Positions 19,332-28,992 of a stretch of DNA of 64,000 bases are shown piece by piece. The stretch spans positions 1 to 64,000 of the forward strand of contig CAWBKY010000001.1 in assembly GCA_963789555.1 (NCBI GenBank). Direction: 5' to 3'. Within the stretch, counting starts at the first letter, position 1. Each line of letters begins with the position of its first letter. The notes under the pieces are model-generated. The model was not told the DNA's origin and did not search any database. It saw nothing but the letters and a program-made list of their open reading frames with translations. The position numbers and the translations under genes are program-made. The DNA is from JACXTP01 sp963789555. Lineage in GTDB: Archaea > Thermoplasmatota > Thermoplasmata > Methanomassiliicoccales > UBA472.

Positions 19332-19634
19332 CGCTATACCAATTCATTGTATTTATTTTAGGAGATATATACATTCCTTTGATGGGCGCCCATCGTGGGT
19401 GGATGGGATCCTTCAATTACAAAATCGATTCGCGAACGAACATTCGGACATATGAATTAAATATCATACCCATTATCCAACAAATCACTCAGAACAGGGT
19501 AGCCAAACAGGATAAAAAAGGTGGCAAGAATATGAATGAAATGGGCTCGAGAGGAACATTGAAGTCCTTGCCAACGCCTGGAAGGCCATCGTCCTCTGAG
19601 CAGCATTCATCGCCCTAAAGGGAGAAGACCAAGG
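19332..19634. other. Spacer upstream of the hydrogenase operon
   Basis: About 300 bases that probably carry the promoters of the minus-strand zinc-ribbon gene and the plus-strand hydrogenase operon. An AT-rich box (AATTAAATATCAT) is near 19455-19467. One small frame with a good ribosome binding site lies at 19532-19618. Nothing else was recognised. Confidence 0.4.
19532..19618 (+). CDS. Possible 28-residue leader or small protein
   Basis: ATG at 19532 is preceded by GGTGG at 7-8 bases, and the frame (MNEMGSRGTLKSLPTPG onward) ends at 19618, 16 bases before the first hydrogenase-operon gene. It is Ser/Pro-rich and resembles no family I know. It might be a leader peptide or chance. Confidence 0.2.
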   Translation: MNEMGSRGTLKSLPTPGRPSSSEQHSSP

Positions 19635-20853
19635 ATGAATGACAACTGCGTTGCCACCGTCAAGATCGACCAGGACCTGTGCAGTCGTTGCCTGGTCTGC
19701 TTCTCCCTCTGTCCTTTCAATGCGATAGTCCGCGAGCCCGAGGATGGGAAGGTCAGCATCGACATCGAGAGATGCCAGGTCTGTGGGATCTGCAACAGCG
19801 CCTGCCCGGTGTCGGCCATCGACATGGCCTATTATGATTACGATGGACTTTTGGAGCAGATCCGTTCCGCTCGCAAAGAGAGGAACGCGGACACACTGGT
19901 CATGATGTGTCGTGGCAACTCCCCCAACAAAGGGGAGATCGAACGGATCCTGATGGAACAAGGTCATAAAATGTGATGATTTCATCATCATGCGCGTCCC
20001 CTGCGCCGGACGCATACCCACGCCGTTCATATTCAACGCCCTCAAGTCAGGCTTCAGCAACATCGTCTCGATCCAGTGCCATGACGATTTCTGCCGTATG
20101 AAGGAAGGCACCAAGATCGAAGCCAGGAGGATGCTCCTCGGCAAGGCGGTGATCAAGCAGCTTGGCTACCCAGATGACACCCTTAAGGTGGTCAAGTATT
20201 CCCGCAAGGCGATATGGGACAGCAAGGAGTGCGTCGGTTGCGGCAAATGCGTCTTCATATGCCCCTACGATGCCATAAGGTCCGAGCCTTTCTCCTCACC
20301 GACGATCATCACCGAGAAGTGCATGGGCTGCGGCGCTTGCCAGATGGTATGTCCGCACAATGCTATCCATGTCATTGGTTATCGGTTCGAGGACATCCTC
20401 GCGACCTGCGCCGCAGCGGCGAAGAGCATGAAGGAAAGAGGTAGCAAGCCCTCCGTTTTGGTGTTCAGCTGCCAATGGTCCGAGTACTCCGCGTTGGATG
20501 ACCCTCAAAAGATGCTAAAGGGCAAAAACGCCCTGATGCTGGAGGTGCCATGCTTCAAAGGGATGGACCCATTGCACGTGGTTAACGCCTTCCATCAAGG
20601 GTTCGACGGTGTGATGGCGGTCGTCTGTTCCGCCAAGGATTGCAAGCTCCAGAACGGGCGAGATGCCGCGGAGCGCCAGTTGGAGGTCCTCCTGGGATAT
20701 CTCAAAGGACAGGGTCTCTCGGACCGTTTCGAGATACATGAGCTATCGCCCAGGTGCGAGGGGGAGTTCGCCCGGAAGTTCGAAACATTCCAGGAAAGGA
20801 TATCCCTCCTCCCACCTTGCCCTTTGGCCGAGACCAAGGGGGTCGAGAAATGA
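19635..20853 (+). CDS. Tandem ferredoxin-FlpD/MvhD iron-sulfur protein, one frameshift
   Basis: Electron-transfer subunit of about 405 residues made of a duplicated module. Module 1: two [4Fe-4S] motifs (CSRCLVCFSLCP; CQVCGICNSACP) and an FlpD/MvhD-like domain with Cys in VMMCRG, VPCAGR and IQCHDDFC. Module 2: two [4Fe-4S] motifs (CVGCGKCVFICP; CMGCGACQMVCP) and a second FlpD-like domain (VFSCQWSEY; LEVPCFKGMDP; VCSAKDCKLQNG). The frame stops at 19976 but resumes if one A is removed from the AAAA run at 19968-19971, joining HK to CDDFIIMRVPC. FlpD/MvhD passes electrons from hydrogenase to a flavin enzyme. Its stop overlaps the ATG of the next gene. Confidence 0.8.
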
Positions 20854-21692
20854 CCTACAAGATATTGGCCAAGAGGGATCTGGCCCACAAGATGACCATG
20901 TTCGAGGTGGATGCTCCGGAAGTGGCGGCCAAGGCTAGGCCTGGCCAATTCCTGATCGTCATCGCCAGGGCCGGCAGCGAGAGGATACCTTTGACCATAT
21001 GCGACTTCGATGCGAAGAAGGGCACGGTGACCTTCGCGTTCCATGAGGTCGGCAAATCCACGAAGGAGCTGGCCACGTTCGCGGAGGGGGATGGCCTCCT
21101 CAATGTGACCGGACCTCTGGGCAACCCATCCGAGATCGGCCGTTTCGGCCGAGTGCTTTGCGTGGGAGGAGGCATCATGGTGGCCCCATTGCTCCTCCAG
21201 GTAAAGGCACTGAAGGCAGCTGGCAACGAGGTCACGACAGTGCTCGGTTGTCGGAGCGGCGAGTTCCTGTTCATGAAGGAGGAGGCAATGGCCCTCGGCG
21301 ACGAGGTATTGGTGGCCTCGGACGATGGCACGGCAGGCGAGAAGGGGATGGACTTCCTAAAGGACCTACTGGCACGTAAGAGGTTCGACCGATGCGTGGT
21401 CATGGGGCCAGTGCTTATGATGAGGTCCGTCTGCGAAATTACGAGGCCATTCAACATTCCGACGGTGGTCACCCTGACCCCCATAATGATCGATGGCATG
21501 GGCATGTGCGGGGTATGTCGGGTCACAGTGGACGGCAAGATGCTCTTCGGTTGCGTCGACGGCCCGGAGTTCGACGGGCACCAGACCAACTTCGATGAGC
21601 TGATAAAGCGTCAGCGCACCATGCTCCCCGAGGAAAGGTTGAGCTCCATAATGTGGGAGTCGGGCGGGGGGTGCAAGTGTGAAAGGAAATGA
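20850..21692 (+). CDS. NfnA-type ferredoxin-NAD(P)+ oxidoreductase subunit
   Basis: An intact 280-residue flavoprotein of the NfnA / SudB / sulfhydrogenase-gamma family. N-terminal FAD-binding beta barrel (RIPLTICDF), NAD(P)-binding domain (VGGGIMVAPLL) and a C-terminal [2Fe-2S] site (MCGVCRVTV ... FGCVDGPEFDG). In Nfn this subunit exchanges hydride with NAD(H). ATGA overlap with the upstream Fe-S gene and a 14-base overlap with the downstream gene show tight coupling. PyrK at 33736 is a distant paralogue but lies with pyrD, whereas this one lies with NfnB and hydrogenase. Confidence 0.88.
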   Translation: MTYKILAKRDLAHKMTMFEVDAPEVAAKARPGQFLIVIARAGSERIPLTICDFDAKKGTVTFAFHEVGKSTKELATFAEGDGLLNVTGPLGNPSEIGRFGRVLCVGGGIMVAPLLLQVKALKAAGNEVTTVLGCRSGEFLFMKEEAMALGDEVLVASDDGTAGEKGMDFLKDLLARKRFDRCVVMGPVLMMRSVCEITRPFNIPTVVTLTPIMIDGMGMCGVCRVTVDGKMLFGCVDGPEFDGHQTNFDELIKRQRTMLPEERLSSIMWESGGGCKCERK

Positions 21693-24102
21693 TCCTGCGC
21701 CTACCGAGGAAGAGGTATGTTCCGAGAAGCATGCATCAGTGGAGATGCCGAAGCGCAGACCCGAGGAGCGCGTCAAGAACTTCGATGAGGTGGCCCTTGG
21801 CTACACTGAGGAGATGGCCGTGGAGGAGGCCCGCCGCTGCCTGCAGTGCAAGAACCCGCAGTGCCGCAAAGGGTGCCCGGTGGAGGTGCCCATCCCCCAA
21901 TTCATCGATTGCATCGTCAAAGGGAACTATGCTGAAGGTATCGCCACGATAAAATCAAAGAACGCTCTGCCCGCCGTCTGCGGCCGCGTCTGCCCTCAGG
22001 AGGAACAGTGCCAGAAGATGTGCATCAAGGGCAAGAAGGGCGACCCCATCAGCATCGGTCGGTTGGAACGTTATCTGGCCGACTGGGAGGGTCGGAACGG
22101 GGTCCAGGTCCCGGAGAGGGTGCCATCCACCGGCAAGAAGGTGGCGGTCATAGGGGCAGGCCCTGGCGGTCTTACCGCGGCAGCGGACCTGGTGAAGATG
22201 GGCCATGAGGTGACCCTTTTCGAGGCGTTGCATGTGGCCGGGGGCGTGCTGAGCTATGGCATCCCGGAGTTCCGTCTGCCCAAGGACATCGTGAAGAGGG
22301 AGGTCGAGTACGTCCAAAGCCTAGGCGTGGACCTTCGGTTGGGCAATCTCATCGGAAGGATACACAACATCCCCGAGCTCTTCGCAATGGGATATGATGC
22401 CATCTTCATCTGCAGTGGGGCTGGGTTGCCTCAGTGGACCGGGTGCCCCGGGGAGAACCTGGGAGGAATATACTCGGCCAACGAGTTCTTGATCCGGGTC
22501 AATCTCATGAAGGCGTATTCCTTCCCGGAGGAGGACACCCCGATCCGCATCGGCAAGCACGTCGTCGTGATCGGGGGAGGGAACGTGGCCATCGACTGTG
22601 CTCGTATCTCGATGAGGTTGGGAGCTACGGTCTGTCTCAATTACAGGCGTTCGAGGAACGAACTGCCAGCGAGGAAGGAGGAGATCGAGAACGCTGAGGA
22701 GGAAGGGCTGATGTGCAAGTTCCTCAGCGCCCCGGTGGAGTTCTACGGCGATGAGCGAGGCTGGGTCCGATCGATGCGCTGCACCTGCATGGAGCTTACC
22801 GAGCCTGACGAGAGCGGGAGGCAGAGCGTCCAGCCCATAGCATGCTCTGACTTCGAGATACCGGCGGACACGGTGATCATCGCCATCGGGCAGACCCCCA
22901 ATCCTATCATCCAGCGCACCACGGAAGGCCTTAGGACGAACCCTCGCAACGGGACGATCTCCGTCGACGCGGAAGGGAGGACCAACCTGGAGGGCGTTTA
23001 CGCCGGCGGTGACGTGTCCACCGGCGCGGCCACGGTCATCAGTGCCATGGGGGCGGGCAAACGGGCGGCCAGATCGATCCATGACTACCTCATGAACGGG
23101 ACGGCAGAGGGGGGATGGCTCATTCACGGGAAAATGAAGGTGGCGTTCTATTGGGGGGCGAGCTGCGGGGGCTGCGAGATCGCGGTCCTGGACATGAACG
23201 AGCGCATACTCGAGCTCGTGAAGCATGTCGAGATCGTCTTCTGGCCGGTGGCCATGGATGTCAAGTACGATGATGTGGAGGCCATGCCCGATGGGCACAT
23301 CGATGTCACCTTCTTCAACGGTTCCATCCGGAACAGCGAGCAGGAACACATGGCCAAGCTCCTCCGCGCCAAGTCCAAGACATTGGTGGCCTTCGGGTCC
23401 TGCGCCCATGAGGGCTGCGTCCCAGGCCTGGCCAACCTCAGCGATGCCAAAGGCATCCTGGAACTTGTCTACCATGGTGATGGCGACAGTTCTGAGAGAT
23501 CCAGGGCGCTCCCGACCCCGAGCACAAAGGTGAGGGAGGGAACGCTTCACATCCCGGTCTTCCACGATACCGTGAGGACGCTAGGCCAGACCGTCGATGT
23601 CGATTACTATTTGCCTGGTTGTCCACCACCCGTCGTCCTGATCAACAACGCATTGGATGCGATATTGAAGGGCGACCTTCCGAAAAAAGGGTCGGTCCTG
23701 GCACCGGTGCGGGCGGTATGTGACCAATGCCCGCGGAAAAGGGAGAACAAGAAGATCTCCAGCATCCACCGAGTACACGAGATCGTGCCAGAGCCAGAAC
23801 GCTGTCTGATGGAGCAAGGCATCATCTGTATGGGGATGGCCACCCGAAGCGGTTGCGGCGCCCAATGTCTCAAGGTGGACATGCCTTGCACTGGATGCGG
23901 GGGAGCGACGCCGAACCAATCCGACCTGGGCGCTGGCATGATCTCCGCCTTGGCCTCCATATTGAACCTGGAGGGGGATCCCGGCACCTATACCGAAGAG
24001 GAGATGATCAAGCTCATCTCCGATATCAAGGACCCAGTGGGGATTTTCTACATGTACAGTCTGCCCTCGTCCATCCTGGAGAGGAAGGTGATGAAGCAAT
24101 GA
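21679..24102 (+). CDS. NfnB continuous with [NiFe]-hydrogenase small subunit
   Basis: A single 807-residue frame. Residues 1-480 are NfnB/GltD-like: two [4Fe-4S] sites (RRCLQCKNPQCRKGCP; CGRVCPQEEQCQKMC), FAD site (GAGPGGLTAAADL), NAD(P)H site (GGGNVAIDCARISMRLGA) and closing FAD motif (GVYAGGDVSTGAATVISAMG). Residues 486-807 are a group 3-type hydrogenase small subunit with the proximal cluster motif (WGASCGGCE), GSCAHEGC, the CPPP turn (LPGCPPP) and distal Cys-rich segments. GTG start at 21679 follows GGGGGTG. The fusion may be false: with one G fewer in the G6 run at 23109-23114, NfnB would end at a TGA overlapping the ATG at 23134, exactly like other junctions in this operon. Confidence 0.85.
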   Translation: MKGNDPAPTEEEVCSEKHASVEMPKRRPEERVKNFDEVALGYTEEMAVEEARRCLQCKNPQCRKGCPVEVPIPQFIDCIVKGNYAEGIATIKSKNALPAVCGRVCPQEEQCQKMCIKGKKGDPISIGRLERYLADWEGRNGVQVPERVPSTGKKVAVIGAGPGGLTAAADLVKMGHEVTLFEALHVAGGVLSYGIPEFRLPKDIVKREVEYVQSLGVDLRLGNLIGRIHNIPELFAMGYDAIFICSGAGLPQWTGCPGENLGGIYSANEFLIRVNLMKAYSFPEEDTPIRIGKHVVVIGGGNVAIDCARISMRLGATVCLNYRRSRNELPARKEEIENAEEEGLMCKFLSAPVEFYGDERGWVRSMRCTCMELTEPDESGRQSVQPIACSDFEIPADTVIIAIGQTPNPIIQRTTEGLRTNPRNGTISVDAEGRTNLEGVYAGGDVSTGAATVISAMGAGKRAARSIHDYLMNGTAEGGWLIHGKMKVAFYWGASCGGCEIAVLDMNERILELVKHVEIVFWPVAMDVKYDDVEAMPDGHIDVTFFNGSIRNSEQEHMAKLLRAKSKTLVAFGSCAHEGCVPGLANLSDAKGILELVYHGDGDSSERSRALPTPSTKVREGTLHIPVFHDTVRTLGQTVDVDYYLPGCPPPVVLINNALDAILKGDLPKKGSVLAPVRAVCDQCPRKRENKKISSIHRVHEIVPEPERCLMEQGIICMGMATRSGCGAQCLKVDMPCTGCGGATPNQSDLGAGMISALASILNLEGDPGTYTEEEMIKLISDIKDPVGIFYMYSLPSSILERKVMKQ
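23109..23114 (+). other. G6 tract at the NfnB/hydrogenase junction
   Basis: As given, the frame reads AEGGWLIHGKMKV across the join. Removing one G gives AEGDGSFTGK and a TGA at 23135-23137 that overlaps the ATG at 23134 (ATGA). The same type of error (an extra G in G5 at 24489-24493) breaks the next gene. The tract therefore decides whether this is one fused protein or two. Confidence 0.6.
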
Positions 24103-25551
24103 AGGAGATAACCATCGACCCGATAACCAGGCTCGAAGGGCATGGCAGCGTGTCCATCTTCCTCAACGAACAGGGAGAGGTGGAGAACGCCTACCTCAAG
24201 GTCCCTGAGCTGCGGGGCTTCGAGGCCTTCTGCGTCGGACGCCCGGCCGAGCTCATGCCCATAATCACCACCCGCATCTGCGGGGTTTGCCCGGTCGCCC
24301 ACCACTATGCCTCGGTCAAGGCCTTGGACTCCGCCTTCAAGGTGGACCCGCCATCGGCGGCAAAGAAGCTGCGCGAGCTCCAGTACATGGGCTACATCAT
24401 CTACGACCACACCTTGCACTTCTATTATCTGGGCGGTCCTGACTTCATCGTGGGACCGGATGCGCCGGTGGGGAAACGGAACATACTTGGGGGTGATCGA
24501 GAAGGCCGGTCTCGACGTCGCCAAGGAGGTCATCAAGCACCGCGCCTATGGCCAGAAGATAACGGAGATCATCGGCGGAAAGGCCACTCACCCGGTCAGC
24601 GGATTGCCTGGGGGTATGAGCAAACCCTTGAGCGAGGAGTCCCGCGCATCCATCCTGGAGATGTCCAGGTCGTCGGTGGAGTTCGCCAAGTTCACCCTGC
24701 AACTGTTCCATCAGATCGTCCTGGACAACCCACTGTACATGGGGATGATCCTGAACGAGGCCTACACCATGCGGACCTACTACATGGGTACCGTAGACGA
24801 CCGGAAACATGTCAATTTCTATGATGGTGAGGTGAGGGTGGTCGACCCATCGGGCAAGGAGTTCACGAGGTTCAGGGCGGAGGACTATGCCCATCACATC
24901 AGCGAGAGGTCAGAGGCATGGACCTATTCCAAGATCCCCTACCTTACGAAGGTCGGCTGGAAGGGCTTCATCGATGGGCCTGGAAGCGGCGTGTACCGGG
25001 TCGGCCCTCTAGGCCGCCTCAATGCCTCGGAGGGGATGGGCACTCCGCTGGCCAATGCAGAGTACCAGAGGCTGTTCGAAGCGTTGGGGAAGCCGGCCCA
25101 TGGCACCCTGGCATTCCATTGGGCCAGGTTGATCGAGCTGCTCTACGCCGCGGAGCGGGCGGTGGAACTGGCAAGCGACCCGGAGATAACCAGCACCAAA
25201 GTGCGCAACCAACCGGGAGAGCCAGGCGAGGGCATCGGCATCGTTGAGGCAGCCCGAGGCACATTGGTCCATCACTATCACCTGGACAACGAGGCCTTGG
25301 TAAAGAAGGTCAATATGATCGTGGCCACCACCAACAACTATCCGGCGATCTGCATGAGCGTCCGGGACGCTGCCAAAGGTCTAATCCACGGCGGGAAGGT
25401 GGACAAGGACATATTGAACAAGGTGGAGATGGCCTTCCGAGCCTATGACCCCTGTTTCGGTTGCGCCACCCACTCCGCCATCGGACAGATGCCGCTGGAG
25501 GTCAAAGTGTTCGACCATGGCGGGCGGTTGGTCGACAGGTTGGAGCGCTGA
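24099..25551 (+). CDS. [NiFe]-hydrogenase large subunit, one frameshift
   Basis: Catalytic subunit of a cytoplasmic hydrogenase. It begins ITIDPITRLEGHGSVSI and has both NiFe-binding motifs: L1 RICGVCPVAHH and L2 DPCFGCATH, with a 25-residue tail after the L2 His, as expected for a precursor cut by a maturation protease. The sequence most resembles group 3c (MvhA-like). One extra G in the run at 24489-24493 breaks the frame; without it the protein reads ILGVIEK. The start ATG overlaps the upstream stop (ATGA). Length is about 484 residues. Confidence 0.9.
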
Positions 25552-25632
25552 CCCATCGCCCAACCCTTATCCCATGCGAACCTATGTCGGTCCGAGGCGG
25601 TGGCGTTGAGAGGACATGATGGGGGGCTCGAG

Positions 25633-26100
25633 ATGGAGCTACGGAATTGGCTTAGCGATGCCTCCGTCATCGTGGTGGCGGGGATAGGTAATGCCATCCG
25701 CTGCGATGATTATGTCGGGGTCCGGGTGGTGGAGGGACTTAGAGGTAAGACATCACAGGCCGTTCACCTCATCGAGTGCGAGACCGTACCAGAGAGCTTC
25801 GTGGACGAGATCGTCTCCATCCATCCCACCCATGTCCTCCTCATCGATGCCGCGTTGCTCGGTCTAAACCCTGGTGCGGCCCATCTGTACGATGTCGAGG
25901 AGGTGGCCGATGTCCCTTCCATTTCCACCCACACCTTGCCTCTGAGGGTCTTCAGCGACTATGTCGGGATGCTCACTGGAGCCAGGATCGCGCTGCTCCT
26001 CATCGAGCCCAAGTGCATGGACTTCGGGGATGTGATGAGCGAGGAGGTCGAGGAGGCGGCGGCCAGGGTCGAGAACCTACTTCTCGCCTATCTTCCCTGA
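25633..26100 (+). CDS. Hydrogenase maturation protease
   Basis: HycI/HyaD-type endopeptidase of about 155 residues that removes the C-terminal tail of the large subunit after nickel insertion. Conserved features: the nickel-sensing Asp/Glu region (VVAGIGNAIRCDDYVGVRVVE), HVLLIDAALLG, and a His in STHTLPL. I prefer the ATG at 25633, preceded by a GGGGGG ribosome binding site; a GTG at 25600 is possible. It is the last gene of the hydrogenase operon. Confidence 0.85.
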   Translation: MELRNWLSDASVIVVAGIGNAIRCDDYVGVRVVEGLRGKTSQAVHLIECETVPESFVDEIVSIHPTHVLLIDAALLGLNPGAAHLYDVEEVADVPSISTHTLPLRVFSDYVGMLTGARIALLLIEPKCMDFGDVMSEEVEEAAARVENLLLAYLP

Positions 26101-26206
26101 AAGGTGCCAGGGACCTCCGGGTATCGATGTCAACCTACCTACGCAATCTTTTTAGGTCATGGCCTGCAATGATGATGGGCCAATTGCGTGGAAGGGAGAT
26201 GACTGG

Positions 26207-26774
26207 ATGAAGATCGTTGCGATAAATGGGAGCCCGCGGAAGGACGGGAACACGGCGAAGTTGTTGAAGAAGGCCACCGAGGACCACAAGGACACGGACC
26301 TGGTCTACTACGACCTCGTGGATATGAGGATCAAGGACTGCATCGCCTGCATGCATTGCAAGAAACATGACGAATGTTCCATCAAGGATGACATGACCCA
26401 GATCTACCAGGACCTACACGAATGCGATGCAATGGTCTTCGCATCCCCGATATACATGGGAGCGGAGACGGCATTGCTCAAGGCGATGGTCGACCGCATG
26501 TATGCGTTGCTGGCCCCGGCCCAAGGCCCGAAACGTTACGAGCCCCGTCTGGCCCCTGGCAAGAAGGCGGTGGCGATATTCACGGCGGGCAATCCGCAGG
26601 CCAACGAAGTGTCTGACCTACATGAAGGACAGGTATTACATGGCCATGGCCTTGCAGGGCATCTCCAAGGTCCAGGTGCACATCGTGGGAGGAACGTCCC
26701 CCGCCATCGACATCATGGAGAGGGCGGAGGCGCAGAAGGTCGTGGCCGAGATCAAGAAGTTCATCGAGCACTGA
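26207..26774 (+). CDS. Iron-sulfur flavoprotein / NADPH-dependent FMN reductase, frameshifted
   Basis: Flavodoxin-like fold: FMN phosphate loop NGSPRKDGNTAKLL near the N-terminus and SPIYMGAETALLKAMVDR later. A compact cysteine motif, CIACMHCKKHDEC (CX2CX2CX5C), is that of the Isf family, which holds a [4Fe-4S] cluster beside FMN. The frame breaks near 26605-26625 (NPQANEV) and resumes as LTYMKDRYYMAMAL, ending at 26774. Start ATG at 26207, with GGGAG upstream. It probably accepts electrons from ferredoxin. Confidence 0.8.
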
Positions 26775-26781
26775 GCGGGGG

Positions 26782-27346
26782 ATGGAACACGACCTTCCGG
26801 GCGTTCATCGCAGTGGACGTGGAACCTCAGGCCGAACCTGGCCAGGTTCCATCATGACCTGATGAACGTGGGCCCAGGCCTCAAGCCAGTGGACCTGGGC
26901 GGCGGTGCATATCACCTTGAAGTTCCTGGGGGACACCGACGAGAACTTGATCCCACAGATCGAGGCCGTGATGAGGCAGGCGGTCCTGGGCATACCTGCA
27001 TTCTCATTACGATTGACGAACGCCGGGTCGTTCCCCCATCGCCCTCCGATCAGGGTGGTATGGGTAGGCCTCAAGGGGGCAGAACCTCTGGCACAGATGG
27101 CCACAGGTATTGGAGGAAGGTTTGGCCATCATCGGTTTCGCGAAGGAGGACAGGCCGTTCTCCCCGCATCTGACCATGGCTCGGGTGAAGGACCCCAAGG
27201 CCTCCTTCGCCTCGGAGAAGATGGTGGAGCGTTACAAGGACCAGGAATTCGGTGAGCAGGCGGTATCCTCGATCAAGCTGAAGAGGTCCGTGCTCAGCCG
27301 AAGCGGCCCAGAATACACGACCGTCCTCGAGGTCCCGCTTCACTGA
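26782..27346 (+). CDS. thpR: RNA 2',3'-cyclic phosphodiesterase (ThpR/LigT), frameshifted
   Basis: 2H-phosphoesterase. Both catalytic HxT motifs are visible: HITLKFLGD and HLTMARVKD. The N-terminus FRAFIAVDVEPQ is typical. The protein is scattered over frames with at least three indels: near 26785-26790, about 26850-26905 and near 27110. It ends at 27346, overlapping the convergent biotin carboxylase gene by 7 bases. The reconstructed length of about 185 residues fits the family. In archaea the enzyme opens 2',3'-cyclic phosphates in RNA processing. Confidence 0.75.
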
Positions 27347-28731
27347 CCATATGACTCGAAGAGCGAGAACTCGGTGTGGCGCAGCATTTCCTGCGGGGGA
27401 TGGTCCTTGATGAACTCGATGTTGTAGTTCCCTGCGTTGAAATCGGCGTTCCGCAATATGAGCCGGTGATAGGGTATGGTGGTCTTGATGCCGGAGACGG
27501 TGTAGCGGTCCAACGCGTCCTTGGAACGGGCAATGACCTCTGACCTTGAGGCCCCAAACACCACCAGTTTCGCGAGCAGGTTGTCGAACTCGGTAGGCAC
27601 CACGTAACCTTCATAGGCGGCGGAGTCGACCCGCACATTCTCACCTGACGGCTCCATGTACTTCTCGATCCTCCCAGGCGAGGGCATGAAGTTGCTGAAC
27701 GGGTTCTCCGCGTTGATCCTGAACTCCATGGCATGCCCCCTTGGCCGAACCGAGGAGAGGACTTGGCTCACATCCTTGTCCGAAGCGATGTTGAGCTGGA
27801 TCTCTACCAGGTCCAGACCGGTGACCGCCTCGGTGATGGGGTGCTCCACCTGAATGCGGGTGTTCGCTTCCAGGAAGTTCAGGTCACCGTGTTCGCTCAT
27901 GAGGAACTCGAACGTCCCCAGACTGGTATATCCAGACTTCTTGACCGCCTCCACGCACAGGTCCATGATGCGATGGCGCAGCTCCGGGCTGACCGCGGTC
28001 GATGGCGTCTCCTCAAGGATCTTCTGGTGACGGCGCTGCACGCTGCACTCCCTCTCGCCCAGGCAATAGGCGTTCCCGCGGGAGTCGCCCACCACCTGGA
28101 ACTCGATGTGCCTCGCTTTGAAGAACGCCTTCTCCATGTAGATGGTGGAGTTCTTGAAGGCCTTTTCCGACTCGTTCTTGGCGTTGGTGAACGAGTCCTC
28201 CATCTCCTCGTCCGTGTTCACCACCCTCATGCCCCGCCCACCGCCTCCGCCCGAGGCCTTCAGCATGATGGGATAACCGATCTCCCTGGCCTTGACCTTG
28301 GCGTCCTCGGCGTCCCTCAACGGGTCCAATGTACCTGGCATGACCGGGACCCCGACCTTCTTCATGAACGCCCGTGCGGAAAGCTTGCTACCAAGGCTCT
28401 TCATGGCCCTTGGGTTCGGCCCGATGAACACGAAGCCCTCCTCCTCACAACGCTGGGAGAACTCCGTCTTCTCTGATAGGAAACCGTATCCGGGATGGAT
28501 GGCCTCGACCTTCATGCGGCTCGCCACATCGAAGATCGCGTCCATATCGAGGTAACCGATGCCACTCTCGTGCGCGGACAGCTCCACGCTCTTGTCGGCG
28601 AAGGACACATGCTTGCAGTGCTTGTCGGTCGGAGTATAGATGCCAACGGTAGGTATCCCTAAGCGTTTGCATGTTGCCATCACGCGTATGGCGATCTCAC
28701 CCCGATTTGCGACCAACACTCTTTTGAACAC
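27340..28731 (-). CDS. pycA: Biotin carboxylase (pyruvate carboxylase subunit A type)
   Basis: An intact 463-residue ATP-grasp biotin carboxylase: N-terminus FKRVLVANRGEIAIRV, Gly-rich ATP loop (KASGGGGGRGMRVV), HIEFQVVGD, RRHQKILEE and the catalytic NTRIQVEHPITE. It carboxylates biotin using ATP and bicarbonate. Length matches PycA/AccC. The usual LEMNTR reads LEANTR here. No biotin carrier or carboxyltransferase gene is adjacent. GTG start with GAGGGATG upstream. Confidence 0.88.
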   Translation of the reverse strand: MFKRVLVANRGEIAIRVMATCKRLGIPTVGIYTPTDKHCKHVSFADKSVELSAHESGIGYLDMDAIFDVASRMKVEAIHPGYGFLSEKTEFSQRCEEEGFVFIGPNPRAMKSLGSKLSARAFMKKVGVPVMPGTLDPLRDAEDAKVKAREIGYPIMLKASGGGGGRGMRVVNTDEEMEDSFTNAKNESEKAFKNSTIYMEKAFFKARHIEFQVVGDSRGNAYCLGERECSVQRRHQKILEETPSTAVSPELRHRIMDLCVEAVKKSGYTSLGTFEFLMSEHGDLNFLEANTRIQVEHPITEAVTGLDLVEIQLNIASDKDVSQVLSSVRPRGHAMEFRINAENPFSNFMPSPGRIEKYMEPSGENVRVDSAAYEGYVVPTEFDNLLAKLVVFGASRSEVIARSKDALDRYTVSGIKTTIPYHRLILRNADFNAGNYNIEFIKDHPPQEMLRHTEFSLFESYGQ

Positions 28732-28992
28732 GTTACATCCCTCACGGCAGGCAGGCTACCATGCGATTCCTTCGCAGGGTATATCCATACTTTTTAAATA
28801 ATTTTCCTCTAACAATTGAGAGAAATTTTAACATTATTCGTATTGAATCTTCGTAAATATAGTCCTTTTGAATTTTTATTCCAATTAGATATCGTATGCC
28901 ACAGGATATCTTCGAAATTCGTAGATGAGGTTAGCATCATTGTAGCGGTCTCGTTATTGACCTCGCTCGAGGCATGATTCCTTCGTGGTCAA

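Noticed and set aside
23727..24098. Upstream extension of the hydrogenase large subunit frame
   Set aside because: This stretch is the small subunit read in another frame; the large subunit starts at the ATG at 24099.
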